Part shown: in pieces, positions 1 to 8,763 of the stretch
Layout of the letters: the number at the start of each line of letters is the position of its first letter
How positions within the stretch are numbered: the stretch's first letter is position 1
Origin: Candidatus Roseilinea sp.
Lineage (GTDB): Bacteria; Chloroflexota; Anaerolineae; J036; Brachytrichaceae
Direction: 5' to 3'
Length of the DNA stretch: 64,000 nucleotides
Assembly (NCBI GenBank): GCA_026003755.1
Contig: BPHV01000002.1
Coordinates: 372,001 to 436,000, forward strand
Made by a program: the position numbers and the translations under genes
The notes under the pieces: generated by a model
What the model was told of the DNA's origin: nothing
Databases searched by the model: none
Seen by the model: only the letters and a program-made list of their open reading frames with translations

Positions 1-693
1 ATCTTCCACCCGCTTCTTGATTGCGTCGGCGACGCGCTGGATGTGCGCGCGGTCGGTCGGGTTCGCGGCTACGCGCACGCGAATCTCGGTATAGGCGCGC
101 GGAAAGCCCAGCCACTCCAGCGTGTCCGGCGTGATGTAGGCGCTGCCGAAGTTGGCGAACGTCACCGGCGGCGCGTTCACATCAAACACCGTGCCGGCGA
201 TACGAATCTCGCGGGTCTTCCCATCGGGCAGCTCCACGGTCAGCGTATCGCCGATCTGCTTGTGGAACAACCGCAGCGCGCTGCGCTCCAGCAGCATCTC
301 GCGACGCGGCGGCGTGCGCGGGCCTTGCTCGTGCCGAAAGCGATCCAGCCGGATGTCGTCGAAGTCCCAGTGCGTGTACAGGATCAGGTTGCTGCGCGAC
401 TCGCCTAGCCGCACGCGCAAGACGTAAACCGCGCGCCCTTGCGCATCGGCCACCTCCGGCATGCGCGCAATGGAGCGCACGAATTGTTCATCCAGGCCCG
501 AGGCCGCGATGCTCATGCTGGCTTCGTTCGTGGCGGCGTACTGCGCCTGCAAGTCGCGGGCTAGGATCGTCCGCGCGCCGATAACTGCGCCGACCGCAAA
601 TACGCCAACGGCGATGGACAAGATGACGAGCAGCGTGCGCGTCTTATTCAGCCAAAGGTCGCGCATCACCTTGCGCCAGCGAGGGGCGAACAT
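1..693 (-). CDS. ABC transporter permease, FtsX/MacB type (partial, C-terminus cut off)
   Basis: The frame is open from an ATG at 693 to the window edge, giving 231 residues. The N-terminus (MFAPRWRKVMRDLWLNKTRT) is a short basic segment followed by one hydrophobic helix at about residues 20-42 (LLVILSIAVGVFAVGAVIG). A long extracytoplasmic region of the MacB periplasmic-core type follows. This is the usual order in FtsX-like permeases of LolCDE/MacB exporters, where the remaining three helices would lie beyond the window. Such proteins pair with an ATPase to move lipoproteins, lipids or peptides, or to transmit mechanical force. It is the last gene of a minus-strand run starting near 7330, but has its own candidate -10 box just before the ATG. 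The partner ATPase is not in the window. Confidence 0.8.
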   Translation of the reverse strand, partial: MFAPRWRKVMRDLWLNKTRTLLVILSIAVGVFAVGAVIGARTILARDLQAQYAATNEASMSIAASGLDEQFVRSIARMPEVADAQGRAVYVLRVRLGESRSNLILYTHWDFDDIRLDRFRHEQGPRTPPRREMLLERSALRLFHKQIGDTLTVELPDGKTREIRIAGTVFDVNAPPVTFANFGSAYITPDTLEWLGFPRAYTEIRVRVAANPTDRAHIQRVADAIKKRVED

Positions 694-701
694 CGGCGCG
701 G

Positions 702-707
702 ATTATC
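702..707 (-). promoter_or_regulatory. -10 box, leaderless type
   Basis: GATAAT on the minus strand ends 8 nt before the ATG at 693, so transcription would begin at or next to the start codon. No convincing -35 is seen. This is one of several such boxes in the window. Confidence 0.4.
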
Positions 708-782
708 CCAGCGTTGCTGAAAGATGGATGAGCGCTCGCCGGCCGCCCCCGTCGAGCATCGTTGCGGCGGCGCGCTGCGGCC

Positions 783-1601
783 TCACCCGAAGAGCGCGCG
801 CACCACAGCCAACGCCTCGGCTTCACTCGTCGAGGGGTAAAACTCCAGGCCGATCTTGCCGTCGAAGCCAAGCCGGCGCAGCTCGCGCGCGATGCTGGCG
901 AAGTTGATCTCGCCGGTGCCCGGCTCCTGACGCGTGGGCACATCACCAATGTGCACGCTGTCGTACAGCCCCCAGTAGTCACGCAGCCCCTGGATCAAGT
1001 TGCCGGCGCTGCGTTGCTGGTGGTAGCAATCGAACGCCAGGCGGAGTTGCGGATGGGCGATGCGCCGCACCACATCGGCGGCCAGCTCGTGCGTGCTCAC
1101 CGTAATGCCGCCGTGCAGGTGATACGTGTTCAGCGCCTCGAACCACACCACGATGGGGGTCTTCTCGACCAGTTCCATCACCCGCGCCGCGCCCTCCAGC
1201 AGGTTGGCGTATTTCTGCTGAGGGGTGTAGTCGCGCGCGGGCGGCTTCACCCTTCCCTGGATGTGCGGCAGCCGGGCGTCGGACGCCGGGTTGATCTGCT
1301 CGCTGAACATGAACAGGTGCTGCACGCCCCAGCGCTGTGCGCGCTCCAACGACTCGGCCCAGGCGTCCAGGCACAGCGGCAGGTCATGCGCATCGGTGAG
1401 CGAACCGCCGGCTTCGTCGAAAGTGGAGTTGATCACGCAGCCGTGCGCGCGACAGGCTGCGGCCAACTCATCCATCAGCGCGCCTTTGCTGCGCCAGGCC
1501 CACACGTCGAGGTGACGGATGCCCAGCGCGGCGAACCGCGCTGCGCGCTCGGGCAGCGGGGAGTCGAGGAACCAGAAGTCGGCGTAGCCGGTGTAGAGCA
1601 C
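783..1601 (-). CDS. Sugar phosphate isomerase/epimerase, hydroxypyruvate-isomerase-like TIM barrel
   Basis: A 272-residue AP-endonuclease-2/xylose-isomerase-like TIM barrel with a GTG start. Visible metal and catalytic positions are Glu in VVWFEALN, Asp/His in AFDCYHQQR, His in SVHIGDVPTRQEPGTGE and Glu in IGLEFYPS. The pairing of a YHQQR-like segment with the EPGTGEIN segment is typical of hydroxypyruvate isomerase (Hyi) and related carbohydrate isomerases, so the substrate is probably a small keto/aldo acid or a ketose. There is no signal peptide, so it is cytoplasmic. It lies 62 nt downstream of the GT-C gene on the same strand. The exact substrate cannot be read from sequence, because the family also includes inositol catabolism and tagatose epimerases. 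Confidence 0.8.
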   Translation of the reverse strand: MLYTGYADFWFLDSPLPERAARFAALGIRHLDVWAWRSKGALMDELAAACRAHGCVINSTFDEAGGSLTDAHDLPLCLDAWAESLERAQRWGVQHLFMFSEQINPASDARLPHIQGRVKPPARDYTPQQKYANLLEGAARVMELVEKTPIVVWFEALNTYHLHGGITVSTHELAADVVRRIAHPQLRLAFDCYHQQRSAGNLIQGLRDYWGLYDSVHIGDVPTRQEPGTGEINFASIARELRRLGFDGKIGLEFYPSTSEAEALAVVRALFG

Positions 1602-1663
1602 GGCGATGGGACGACAGCAAGTTTAGGGCGCGGCAAACAGAGGACAAACCCGCGCTTGATCTA

Positions 1664-4045
1664 TCACGAACAGCGTCTCAGCGCGATCTCTCCAATCCTC
1701 ACCCCGCCGTCCGGTGTGCGCGTCGGCGATTCATCCACCGGTAGGCGCGCGCCTGTGTGCGGGTCGTACAGGCCGACGACGACGGCATATGTGCCGGGCA
1801 CGATCTCGGCCGGGATGGTGATCGCGTGACCGTCGGGGATCACTTCGCCGGGCGACCAGACCGATGTCGGGTAGCTGCCGTTGCGCGGTTGGCCATCGTG
1901 CTGCGCGATGACGTCGCCGACGGCGTCACGCAGGTGGACGAAGGCGCTGTAGTCCGTCGTGAGCGCCTGGCCGCCGCGCCAGTAGATCGTGACGGTTGCC
2001 GTCGCGCCGATGCACCCTTCGATCGGTTGCCGGAGCAACTCGACGCCGAGGCCGCCACTCAGCGTCGCGACTTGCGCATGCCTGGCCGGCGCTTCGCCGA
2101 GCGGCACTTTGATCCGCCCGGCGATCACCTCGCGGTCGCCGTCCAGCCAGCGCACGCTGATGTCGTAGGCGCCCTTGCGCGCATCCGGGTAGGGCATGAT
2201 CGGGAAGTCGTACCAGGCTTCTTCGCCCGTCTGGAACAGGTCGGTGTGGATCACGCGCGAGCGCACCGGCAAGCCATCGCCGCGTTGCACTACGATGGGC
2301 TGCACGCGCAGCTCGCGGTCCCCCATCGGCTCGCCGGCCTTCAAGCGCACGCTCACGATGAGCGGCGTCGTCGTCACCACCTCGCGCGCGCTAACGGCGA
2401 TGCCGGTCACCTGCCAGCCCTGGCCGAGGTCATGCGCGCCCTCGGCGATCACGAGCGTCGGCGTGATCGGCGGCGTGACGCGCCGCCATACCGTCATCGG
2501 CGAGCCCCAGAAGCGCGCATCGCTAAACGTGGCCACCGGCGTGTAGATGGCGCGAAACCAGTCGTCTTCCTGTGGGTTGGCGTCGTAGAGCGAGTTGAAG
2601 TTCGTCAGCGCCAGGTAGTCGGGCTGGGTGCGAATCAGGCCGCCGACGAAATCGCCGCGCCGGATGGCGCTCGCTCGCGATGGCCGCGCCAATCCCAGGA
2701 AATCGTCGGCGCGCCGATCGGCGTAGTAGCTCATCACGCCCAACTCGGTCATGCCGATCGTCGCGCCGGGCGGTGTATTGCTGTTCAGCCAGCGCCCGAC
2801 GCGCTCGTAGATCGCCACCTTCGTCTCCGGCAATGCCTTAGAGACCACCTCGGCCGGAGCGGGTGGGGTCGCGCCCTGTAGCACGCGGATGATGTTCAGA
2901 TTGCCGATCAGCAGCGGGATGACGGCCAGCGTCGTCAACAGTTGCGCGGCGCGCTGCGGATGCGCTGTCGTCGTGGCTATCCCGTCCACCCCAACGGCGA
3001 TCAACCCGGCCAAGCCGGGGAGCATCGGCGCGTAGTACCACACGTAGGGGGCAACGCCCAGCGCGGTGTAACCCATGAAGTGCAGCGCCGCCCAGGCGAT
3101 CGGCATGATGAACGGCACGCGATGCAGCCAATGCCATCCCTGTTTGCGCGCCGACTCGACGCTCAGCCAGGCGGCGCGATAGGCCCCCAGGCCGGCGATG
3201 ATGGGGATGAAGATGAACAACGCCGACTGTTGGAGATACGCCTGGATCAGCAGCCGCGCGCCCTCGGGGAAGGTGGTGCCGGTGTAGAAGCCCGTCAGTC
3301 CCGACGACGCCTGAGCCGATTTCACCTGCAAGGTGGCGGGGATGGGTGAGCCGAACTGCGCGATCAGGAAGACGGCCAGCGGCGCATAGGCCAGCGCCGC
3401 AACGGCGAGTAACCTCACGGCCGGGCGGATGACCGCGAGCAGCGCGCGCCAGCCGCTCTCCCGGCGCGCGTCGAGGTCCAGCGCGAACAGCGCGCACAAG
3501 CCGACGACGAGCGCGCCGTCGCCGCGCAGCCCCATGCCGAGGCCGGCCAGTGCGCCCGCCGCCACCAGTTTGCGCGCATCCACGCACACGAACGCCCACA
3601 GGGCAGCCGCCATGAACAACGGCGTCTCGAATCCCACCGTTAGCCAGAGCAACGGTGAGATGAGGCACACCAGGCCGGCAATGAAGCCGAGGGCATCCTG
3701 GCCGCGTCGCCAGCCCATCGCGCACAGCGCACACGCTGCGGCGATCGATCCGCCGGTGCCAAATGCGTGGCTGATCGCCGGAATATCCAGTCCCAGCATC
3801 GCCGGCAAGGCCAACACCAACGCATAGAGCGGCGCGGTCGTGATGAGCGCGTTCTCGGTAGCGCCGGGATTGAACGTGAATCCCAGGCCGCGCGCCAGGT
3901 TGTCGGCGAAGCGGTAGGTAATGAACGGATCGTCGAAGCGGAGGCTGCGGGTGAACAGGCCCAGCACCAGCCCGACGACCATCAGCGTCAGCAGCGCCAG
4001 GGGGAGGTTGCGACTGCGCGGTTTGAGGGTCTTCGTCGCGGTCAC
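1664..4045 (-). CDS. GT-C family membrane glycosyltransferase with C-terminal beta-rich domain
   Basis: 793 residues, GTG start. The first ~390 residues hold about ten hydrophobic helices. The first extracytoplasmic loop carries the DD motif of polyprenyl-phosphate-dependent GT-C enzymes (RFDDPFITYRFADNLARGLG, near residue 36). This DDxFI..R.A.NL pattern resembles ArnT/AftB-type transferases that move sugars from a lipid carrier onto envelope acceptors. The C-terminal half (~400-793) is soluble and has two beta-rich segments; the last (DYSAFVHLRD, then WSPGEVIPDGH) resembles the C-terminal domain often attached to such proteins in Chloroflexota. The gene follows the SDR by 6 nt, so the two are probably co-transcribed and co-translated. 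Acceptor and donor are unknown. Confidence 0.75.
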   Translation of the reverse strand: MTATKTLKPRSRNLPLALLTLMVVGLVLGLFTRSLRFDDPFITYRFADNLARGLGFTFNPGATENALITTAPLYALVLALPAMLGLDIPAISHAFGTGGSIAAACALCAMGWRRGQDALGFIAGLVCLISPLLWLTVGFETPLFMAAALWAFVCVDARKLVAAGALAGLGMGLRGDGALVVGLCALFALDLDARRESGWRALLAVIRPAVRLLAVAALAYAPLAVFLIAQFGSPIPATLQVKSAQASSGLTGFYTGTTFPEGARLLIQAYLQQSALFIFIPIIAGLGAYRAAWLSVESARKQGWHWLHRVPFIMPIAWAALHFMGYTALGVAPYVWYYAPMLPGLAGLIAVGVDGIATTTAHPQRAAQLLTTLAVIPLLIGNLNIIRVLQGATPPAPAEVVSKALPETKVAIYERVGRWLNSNTPPGATIGMTELGVMSYYADRRADDFLGLARPSRASAIRRGDFVGGLIRTQPDYLALTNFNSLYDANPQEDDWFRAIYTPVATFSDARFWGSPMTVWRRVTPPITPTLVIAEGAHDLGQGWQVTGIAVSAREVVTTTPLIVSVRLKAGEPMGDRELRVQPIVVQRGDGLPVRSRVIHTDLFQTGEEAWYDFPIMPYPDARKGAYDISVRWLDGDREVIAGRIKVPLGEAPARHAQVATLSGGLGVELLRQPIEGCIGATATVTIYWRGGQALTTDYSAFVHLRDAVGDVIAQHDGQPRNGSYPTSVWSPGEVIPDGHAITIPAEIVPGTYAVVVGLYDPHTGARLPVDESPTRTPDGGVRIGEIALRRCS

Positions 4046-4051
4046 GGTGTT

Positions 4052-4849
4052 TCAAACCACGATCTCGCCGCCATCTACTTCGATGGACTGGCCGGTGACG
4101 TAGCTGGCGTCGCTCGAAGCGAGGAAGGCCACCACGCTGGCCACCTCGTCGGGCGTGCCCAGCCGGCCCATGGGGATTTGCTCGGCCTTGCGGGCGATGT
4201 GCGTGCCAATCGGCCAGCCTTCGTTGCGACAGATCTCGGCGTCCACCTTGCGCAGCATGTCGGTGAGGATGGAGCCGGGGCACACCGCGTTCACCGTCAC
4301 GCCGAACGGGGCCAGGTCCATCGCTGTTGCGCGGGTCAGGCCGATCACGGCGGCTTTGTTGCTGCAATAGGCGACGCTGTTCTTGAAGCCGGTGCGGCCG
4401 GCGATGCTGCTCATATTGATGATGCGGCCGTAGCGCTGCTGCTTCATCACCGGCGCGACGGCTTTCGTGCACACGAAGACGCCGGTGTAGTTCACCTCGA
4501 TCATCAGGTTCCATTCGTTCATGTCGAGTTGTTCGAGCGGCGTGCCGCGGTAAATGCCGGCGTTGTTCACCCAGACATCCACGCGGCCAAATGCGCGGCA
4601 GATATCGGACACCGCCTGCTGCATCGCGTCATGGTCGGCGACGTTGGCGCTGATCGACAGCGTCTCCACTCCATACGCATGCCCAAGCTGCGCCGCGAGT
4701 TGTTCGCACTTGTCACACTGCAGGTCAATAATCACCACCCGCGCGCCTTCGCAGGCGAAGCGTCGCGCGAACGCCTCGCCTAGCCCTTGCGCGCCGCCGG
4801 TGATCACCACGACTTGATCCTTGAATCGGGTCAGGGGCGTATGCATCAT
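4052..4849 (-). CDS. SDR family NAD(P)-dependent oxidoreductase
   Basis: 265 residues with all classical SDR landmarks: the cofactor-binding glycine motif GGAQGLGEAFA (about residue 18), NNAG (about 92), the active-site Ser in IINMSSIAG, the YxxxK pair in AYCSNKAAV, and a C-terminal YVTGQSIEVDGG segment typical of FabG-like members. It is probably a cytoplasmic oxidoreductase of a sugar, polyol or acyl intermediate. The start is the first of two adjacent ATGs. It sits between the FtsW fusion gene (60 nt upstream) and the glycosyltransferase (6 nt downstream) in an apparent minus-strand operon, which may point to envelope sugar metabolism. The substrate cannot be deduced. Confidence 0.85.
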   Translation of the reverse strand: MMHTPLTRFKDQVVVITGGAQGLGEAFARRFACEGARVVIIDLQCDKCEQLAAQLGHAYGVETLSISANVADHDAMQQAVSDICRAFGRVDVWVNNAGIYRGTPLEQLDMNEWNLMIEVNYTGVFVCTKAVAPVMKQQRYGRIINMSSIAGRTGFKNSVAYCSNKAAVIGLTRATAMDLAPFGVTVNAVCPGSILTDMLRKVDAEICRNEGWPIGTHIARKAEQIPMGRLGTPDEVASVVAFLASSDASYVTGQSIEVDGGEIVV

Positions 4850-4909
4850 GTTGAGATTCGATGTTCGGCGTCACGCGTCGGTCAACGCAGTATGCGGCGC
4901 GCCTATCGG

Positions 4910-7330
4910 CTACGCGCCTTCCAACGCGGCGATGGCTCGGATCAACGCTGGTTCATCGCGCGTGGGCGTTTCGATGGCCAGCACGAACACGAGACCGTCG
5001 GCGATGCGAGCGTGCCAACCGACGAACTGATTATCCGCGATTTGAGCAAAGCCGCGGAACGGGGGCAGCGCGCTGCGTCCGACCACCGCTGGGCCGGCTT
5101 GCGCTGCCGGTGCGCTTGAAAGCAGCGTCGGCGTCACTGGACGACCTGCGGCCCACTCGGCCAAGGTGGCGGCGACCCGCAGGGGGGTGACGCGCAGTTT
5201 TCCCTGGCCGATAGTTTCGCTGTAAGTCGCCGTCGTCGGCAGCGGTGTGGCTTCGTTCGGCAGCTCGAACGGCACAGGCCGGTGCAGGTTCAGCGGCGCA
5301 AGATGCGCCATGAAATCGTCCGGCTGATTGAGGACGGCGCGATCGGCCATTGGCGCGTGCGCTTCGACCAGCCAGCGCAGCAACAGGCCGGGCTGATATA
5401 AGCCCTGGGTAGCGCGGTTGACCAGCGGGGCGTCGGGGGCGGTGCGCAGGCGTTCCCAGTCTTGCTCCAACCGGTTCGGGTCGAACGTGGGCGCGCTGGC
5501 CAGCGCCAGCACTTCGCCGGTGCGCCAGTTCATCACCACGACCGCCCCGCGCGGGTTGGTCAGCGTTGGGGTGGCGCGCAGGGCAGCGACGGCGCGGCGC
5601 TGCCAGCTCGCGTCGAGCGTAGCAGTGATCGCGCCGCCGATGCGCGGGCGGTGCAGGAAGTCGTCCAGCCACGTCCGGCTGCCGCGCAGGGTGGCATCGG
5701 CGAACGCCTCCAGCCCGCCTGCGCCGTAGCGCTGGCTGTAGTAGCCGACGGCCGGCGCGGCTTCCGGCAGCGGATACCGTCGTTCGTATCGCGGCGGCGC
5801 CGATTGGCTGCCGCTGCGCGCGGCGCACGGGGCGAGCGGCTGCGGCGCGCCAACGCACGACGAATAGGCCAGCAGGACGCCATCGCGAGCGTAGATCGCG
5901 CCGCGAAAGGTCGCCAGCTCCGCCTCCAGCCGACGCGGGTTATCCGGACGGGCGACCAGCTCCGGCCCGCGCACGATGCTCCAGTAGCCTGTCCCCAGCG
6001 CCAACGCGACCAGCCAGGCCGCGCTGAGGCGCATCGCCCGACTGGCAGCCAGCCCTGTCCGTCGGGCCGGCGGGGCCACGGCGCGCGCAGCGCTCATCGG
6101 CCTGCCTTCGGCGGCATCTGCCGATAGGCGAATGAGCAGACCGAGCATGAAGTAGCTCACCACCAGCGATGTACCGCCGTAGCTGATGAACGGGAGCGTC
6201 ACGCCGGTGAGCGGCAACAGCCCGATGTTGCCGCCGACGATGATGGACACCTGCGTGGCCAGCGCCGCAGCGATGCCGCCGGCCAGCAGCGACCCGTAGC
6301 GATCGCCGGATCGCAGGCCGATGCGCCAGGCGCGCAGGACGAGCGCCGCGAAGCCGGCCAGCCCAGCCAGCGCGCCGGCCAGCCCTAGCTCTTCGCCGAT
6401 CATCACGAACGGGAAGTCGGTGTGAACGGCCGGCACATACCCCGGTCGGCCCTGATTGATGCCCTGGCCCAGCAAGCCGCCGCTGGCCAGGGCGATCAAC
6501 GACTGCACGATTTGAAACGCGCTGCCTTGCGGGTCGCCCCAGGGGTTCAACCAAATGCTCAGTCGCTGCGCCACGCGCGCGGAGAGGAAGTAGCCGGCGA
6601 TGGCCGTGAGGCCCAGCCCGATGGACAGCCCCAGCGGCAAGCGCGCGTCGCCCGTTGCCAGGTAGAGCATGAAGGCGAACGTGATCACCAGCAACGACGC
6701 CGCGCCGAGGTCTTGCTGGATGACGAGCATGGCCAGTGCGATCAGGCCCATCGTGATGGTCGGCGCTAGAGATTGGAGATTGGAGAAATCCCGATGCCTG
6801 CCACGCTCGGTAAAGTAAGCGGCCAGGAAGGCGATCATGAGTAGCCGCAGCAGCTCCGAGGGTTGCACAAAGAAGCTGCCGATGTTTAGCCAAAGGCGCG
6901 GGCCTGCGCCGGAGGGGTTCACACCAAAGGCCAGCGAGACGAGCAACAACGCCAGCGCTGCGATCAACCAAGTATATTTGAATCGGCGCAGCCAACGCAG
7001 GCGGTCGCGCCGGCTACAGACGGCAAGCATGGCTGCGAATGCGACGACCAGCGCCAGGGTTTGCCGCTGCAAAAAGTTGGGGGCAGTGCGCGCGATGGAC
7101 AGCAAACCAAGGCCGGTGAGCATCACGGCGACCGGCAGGATGACGCCATCGCGCGCCGGCGCAACGCGCGCCAGCCACCCATGCGCGACGATGGCAAGCG
7201 CGCTCAGCGCAGCCGGCGCCAGCAGCGGCAGCGGTTCGCTGCGTTGTAACGCCAGCGATGCTGCGCCCAGCCAAGCGGGGAGCAAGCCCAGGCTCAGCAG
7301 TGCAAACGGCGAAGTCACCGACCTGTACAC
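4910..7330 (-). CDS. FtsW/RodA/SpoVE polymerase fused to a degenerate penicillin-binding transpeptidase-like domain
   Basis: 806 residues, GTG start. Residues ~1-420 form a SEDS glycosyltransferase with ten or so helices and the family signature near its end (NIGLLPLTGVTLPFISYGGT). SEDS proteins polymerise peptidoglycan from lipid II. A single helix near residue 440 (SAAWLVALALGTGYWSIV) then leads to a ~330-residue extracytoplasmic domain that aligns with class B PBP transpeptidases (GAVVVMNWRTGEVLALASAP; NRATQGLY; IGQGKLRVTPLRVAATLAEW). The catalytic Ser-x-x-Lys after NRATQGLYQPG is replaced by Leu649-Leu-Leu-Arg652. No KTG triad is visible where GRSALPP stands, and the SxN motif is not found. 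The domain is therefore predicted to be catalytically dead, perhaps a built-in activator of the SEDS half. A heptad repeat (6768-6788) encodes part of an internal loop. Confidence 0.85.
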   Translation of the reverse strand: MYRSVTSPFALLSLGLLPAWLGAASLALQRSEPLPLLAPAALSALAIVAHGWLARVAPARDGVILPVAVMLTGLGLLSIARTAPNFLQRQTLALVVAFAAMLAVCSRRDRLRWLRRFKYTWLIAALALLLVSLAFGVNPSGAGPRLWLNIGSFFVQPSELLRLLMIAFLAAYFTERGRHRDFSNLQSLAPTITMGLIALAMLVIQQDLGAASLLVITFAFMLYLATGDARLPLGLSIGLGLTAIAGYFLSARVAQRLSIWLNPWGDPQGSAFQIVQSLIALASGGLLGQGINQGRPGYVPAVHTDFPFVMIGEELGLAGALAGLAGFAALVLRAWRIGLRSGDRYGSLLAGGIAAALATQVSIIVGGNIGLLPLTGVTLPFISYGGTSLVVSYFMLGLLIRLSADAAEGRPMSAARAVAPPARRTGLAASRAMRLSAAWLVALALGTGYWSIVRGPELVARPDNPRRLEAELATFRGAIYARDGVLLAYSSCVGAPQPLAPCAARSGSQSAPPRYERRYPLPEAAPAVGYYSQRYGAGGLEAFADATLRGSRTWLDDFLHRPRIGGAITATLDASWQRRAVAALRATPTLTNPRGAVVVMNWRTGEVLALASAPTFDPNRLEQDWERLRTAPDAPLVNRATQGLYQPGLLLRWLVEAHAPMADRAVLNQPDDFMAHLAPLNLHRPVPFELPNEATPLPTTATYSETIGQGKLRVTPLRVAATLAEWAAGRPVTPTLLSSAPAAQAGPAVVGRSALPPFRGFAQIADNQFVGWHARIADGLVFVLAIETPTRDEPALIRAIAALEGA
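6768..6788. repeat. Heptanucleotide tandem array (3 x 7) inside the FtsW/RodA gene
   Basis: On the plus strand the units are AGAGATT, GGAGATT and GGAGAAA. The array is 21 nt, so it keeps the reading frame and encodes part of DFSNLQSLA in a loop of the SEDS domain. It has the same 7-nt period as the arrays at 15601 and 54351. Confidence 0.6.
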
Positions 7331-7336
7331 GCGCGC

Positions 7337-7342
7337 ATTCTA
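7337..7342 (-). promoter_or_regulatory. -10 box, leaderless type, for the FtsW-PBP gene
   Basis: TAGAAT on the minus strand is followed by six bases (GCGCGC) and then the GTG at 7330. It supports this GTG as the start and suggests a leaderless transcript for the first gene of the minus-strand envelope operon. Confidence 0.5.
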
Positions 7343-7493
7343 TATTTGTCCTCACGCACGCAGCGCGTTGCTCTCGCAAGGCCGCGCGCCGTGTCATCAC
7401 CAAAGTCTCGACGATAACCCGACAGCCCAGAGCGCCGCTGAATCAGGGAGGCGTTGCGGCTCCGCCGGCCAGGGCGCAGCAATACCGGTTACA

Positions 7494-7511
7494 AATGCAT
7501 CCAGATGCATT
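7494..7511. promoter_or_regulatory. Inverted repeat upstream of the TRAP binding-protein promoter (operator candidate)
   Basis: AATGCAT-CCAG-ATGCATT is a perfect 7-bp inverted repeat with a 4-nt spacer, ending 4 nt before the -35 box of the takP-like gene. Its position and symmetry fit an operator for a dimeric regulator. No regulator gene is adjacent. Confidence 0.45.
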
Positions 7512-7515
7512 CAAC

Positions 7516-7545
7516 TTGACAAACTCCGCCGGCAAGTGCTAAAAC
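7516..7545 (+). promoter_or_regulatory. Promoter of the TRAP substrate-binding protein gene
   Basis: A perfect -35 TTGACA (7516-7521) and a -10 TAAAAC (7540-7545) are separated by 18 nt. A strong ribosome binding site (GGGAGGT, 7575-7581) precedes the ATG at 7591. Confidence 0.55.
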
Positions 7546-7590
7546 AGCCCCACAAGTTTAGTTTTTTGACTAAGGGAGGTAAAACAAGCT

Positions 7591-8688
7591 ATGAAACGTC
7601 GCGAATTCCTGTCTGTGGCTGCCAAAAGCGCCGCTATCGGCGCGACCTCGACCACCTTTGCCGTCCCAACCATCGTGCATGCTCAGACGCAAAGGATACG
7701 CTGGCAGATGGCCACCAGTTGGCCGGTGTCGCTCGACACCATCTACGGCGCAGCAGAATATTTTGCCGAGCGCGTCGCAGCCCTGACAGACGGGCGCTTT
7801 CAGATCACACCCAACCCGGCCGGCAAACTTTCGCGCGGCACCGACATCCTTGACGTGGTCTCGCAGGGCGCGGTGCCCATCGGGCACACGGCATCGTACT
7901 ACTATATCGGCAAGAGCCCGGTCACGGCGTTTAGCACTGCCCTGCCCTTCGGCATGACCTTACGGCAGCAGAACGCCTGGCTTTATGAAGGTGGGGGCCT
8001 CAAGCTGCTCCAGGAGATATATGCCAAGCGCTTCAACGTGATTCATTGGCCGGCCGGCAACACCGGCGCCCAGATGGGCGGTTGGTTCCGCAAGGAAGTG
8101 AAGACGGTCAAAGACCTGCAAGGGTTGAAGATGCGCATCCCCGGCCTGGGCGGCGAGGTGATGAAGCGGCTGGGGGTGACCGTGCAGACGTTGCCGGGCG
8201 GCGAGATCTTCCAAGCACTGCAGACCGGCACGGTGGACGCTGCGGAGTGGGTCGGCCCCTATGACGATGAAAAGCTTGGATTCTTCAAAGTCGCCAAATT
8301 CTATTACTACCCCGGCTGGTGGGAGCCGGCGCCGTCGCTGGAGATCGAGGTGAATCTCAATGAATGGAATAAGCTGCCCAAGGCCTATCAGGAAGCCATA
8401 AAGAGCGCCGCAGCCGAGGCCAATCAAAACATGGTCGCGCGCTACGATGCGCGTAACGCAGCCGCGCTGGCTAAGCTCACCGCTCAAGGGGTGCAGGTCA
8501 AACGGTTTAGCAACGAAATCCTGGCTGCGGCCCAGAAAGCAGCTTTGGGGCTGTACGAAGAGTATGCCAGCAAGGACGCTGATTTCAAGCGCGTTTATGA
8601 AAGCTGGAAGAAGTTCAAAGCCGAAACCGACAAGTGGTTTGGGCTGAACGAGTATGCCATCGAGGGCTTCCTCTTTGGCGCATCGTAA
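7591..8688 (+). CDS. TRAP transporter substrate-binding protein, DctP family (TakP-like)
   Basis: 365 residues. The N-terminus carries a twin-arginine signal ([12 protein letters not shown], then a hydrophobic stretch and VHAQ cleavage site), so the protein is exported folded by Tat. The mature part has the features of the TakP/lactate-binding branch of DctP proteins: TSWP near the start, [27 protein letters not shown], and [13 protein letters not shown]. Known members of this branch bind 2-oxo acids or lactate, often with a metal ion, so a small carboxylate ligand is likely. The gene faces the DctM/DctQ genes tail to tail rather than forming an operon with them. It has its own promoter and a candidate operator. 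Confidence 0.9.
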   Translation: MKRREFLSVAAKSAAIGATSTTFAVPTIVHAQTQRIRWQMATSWPVSLDTIYGAAEYFAERVAALTDGRFQITPNPAGKLSRGTDILDVVSQGAVPIGHTASYYYIGKSPVTAFSTALPFGMTLRQQNAWLYEGGGLKLLQEIYAKRFNVIHWPAGNTGAQMGGWFRKEVKTVKDLQGLKMRIPGLGGEVMKRLGVTVQTLPGGEIFQALQTGTVDAAEWVGPYDDEKLGFFKVAKFYYYPGWWEPAPSLEIEVNLNEWNKLPKAYQEAIKSAAAEANQNMVARYDARNAAALAKLTAQGVQVKRFSNEILAAAQKAALGLYEEYASKDADFKRVYESWKKFKAETDKWFGLNEYAIEGFLFGAS

Positions 8689-8707
8689 GCGCCACGTGTG
8701 TCTACAA

Positions 8708-8753
8708 GAAAACGCCGACGGGCAGGGGATGAATCCTGCTCGTCGGCGTTTTC
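8708..8753. terminator. Bidirectional hairpin terminator between the convergent TRAP genes
   Basis: A 19-bp stem with one G-U pair (left arm starting GAAAACGCCGACG, right arm ending CGTCGGCGTTTTC) closes an 8-nt loop. A-rich and T-rich ends allow termination in both directions, serving the binding-protein gene and dctM. Confidence 0.8.
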
Positions 8754-8763
8754 GGCCCTGCAT

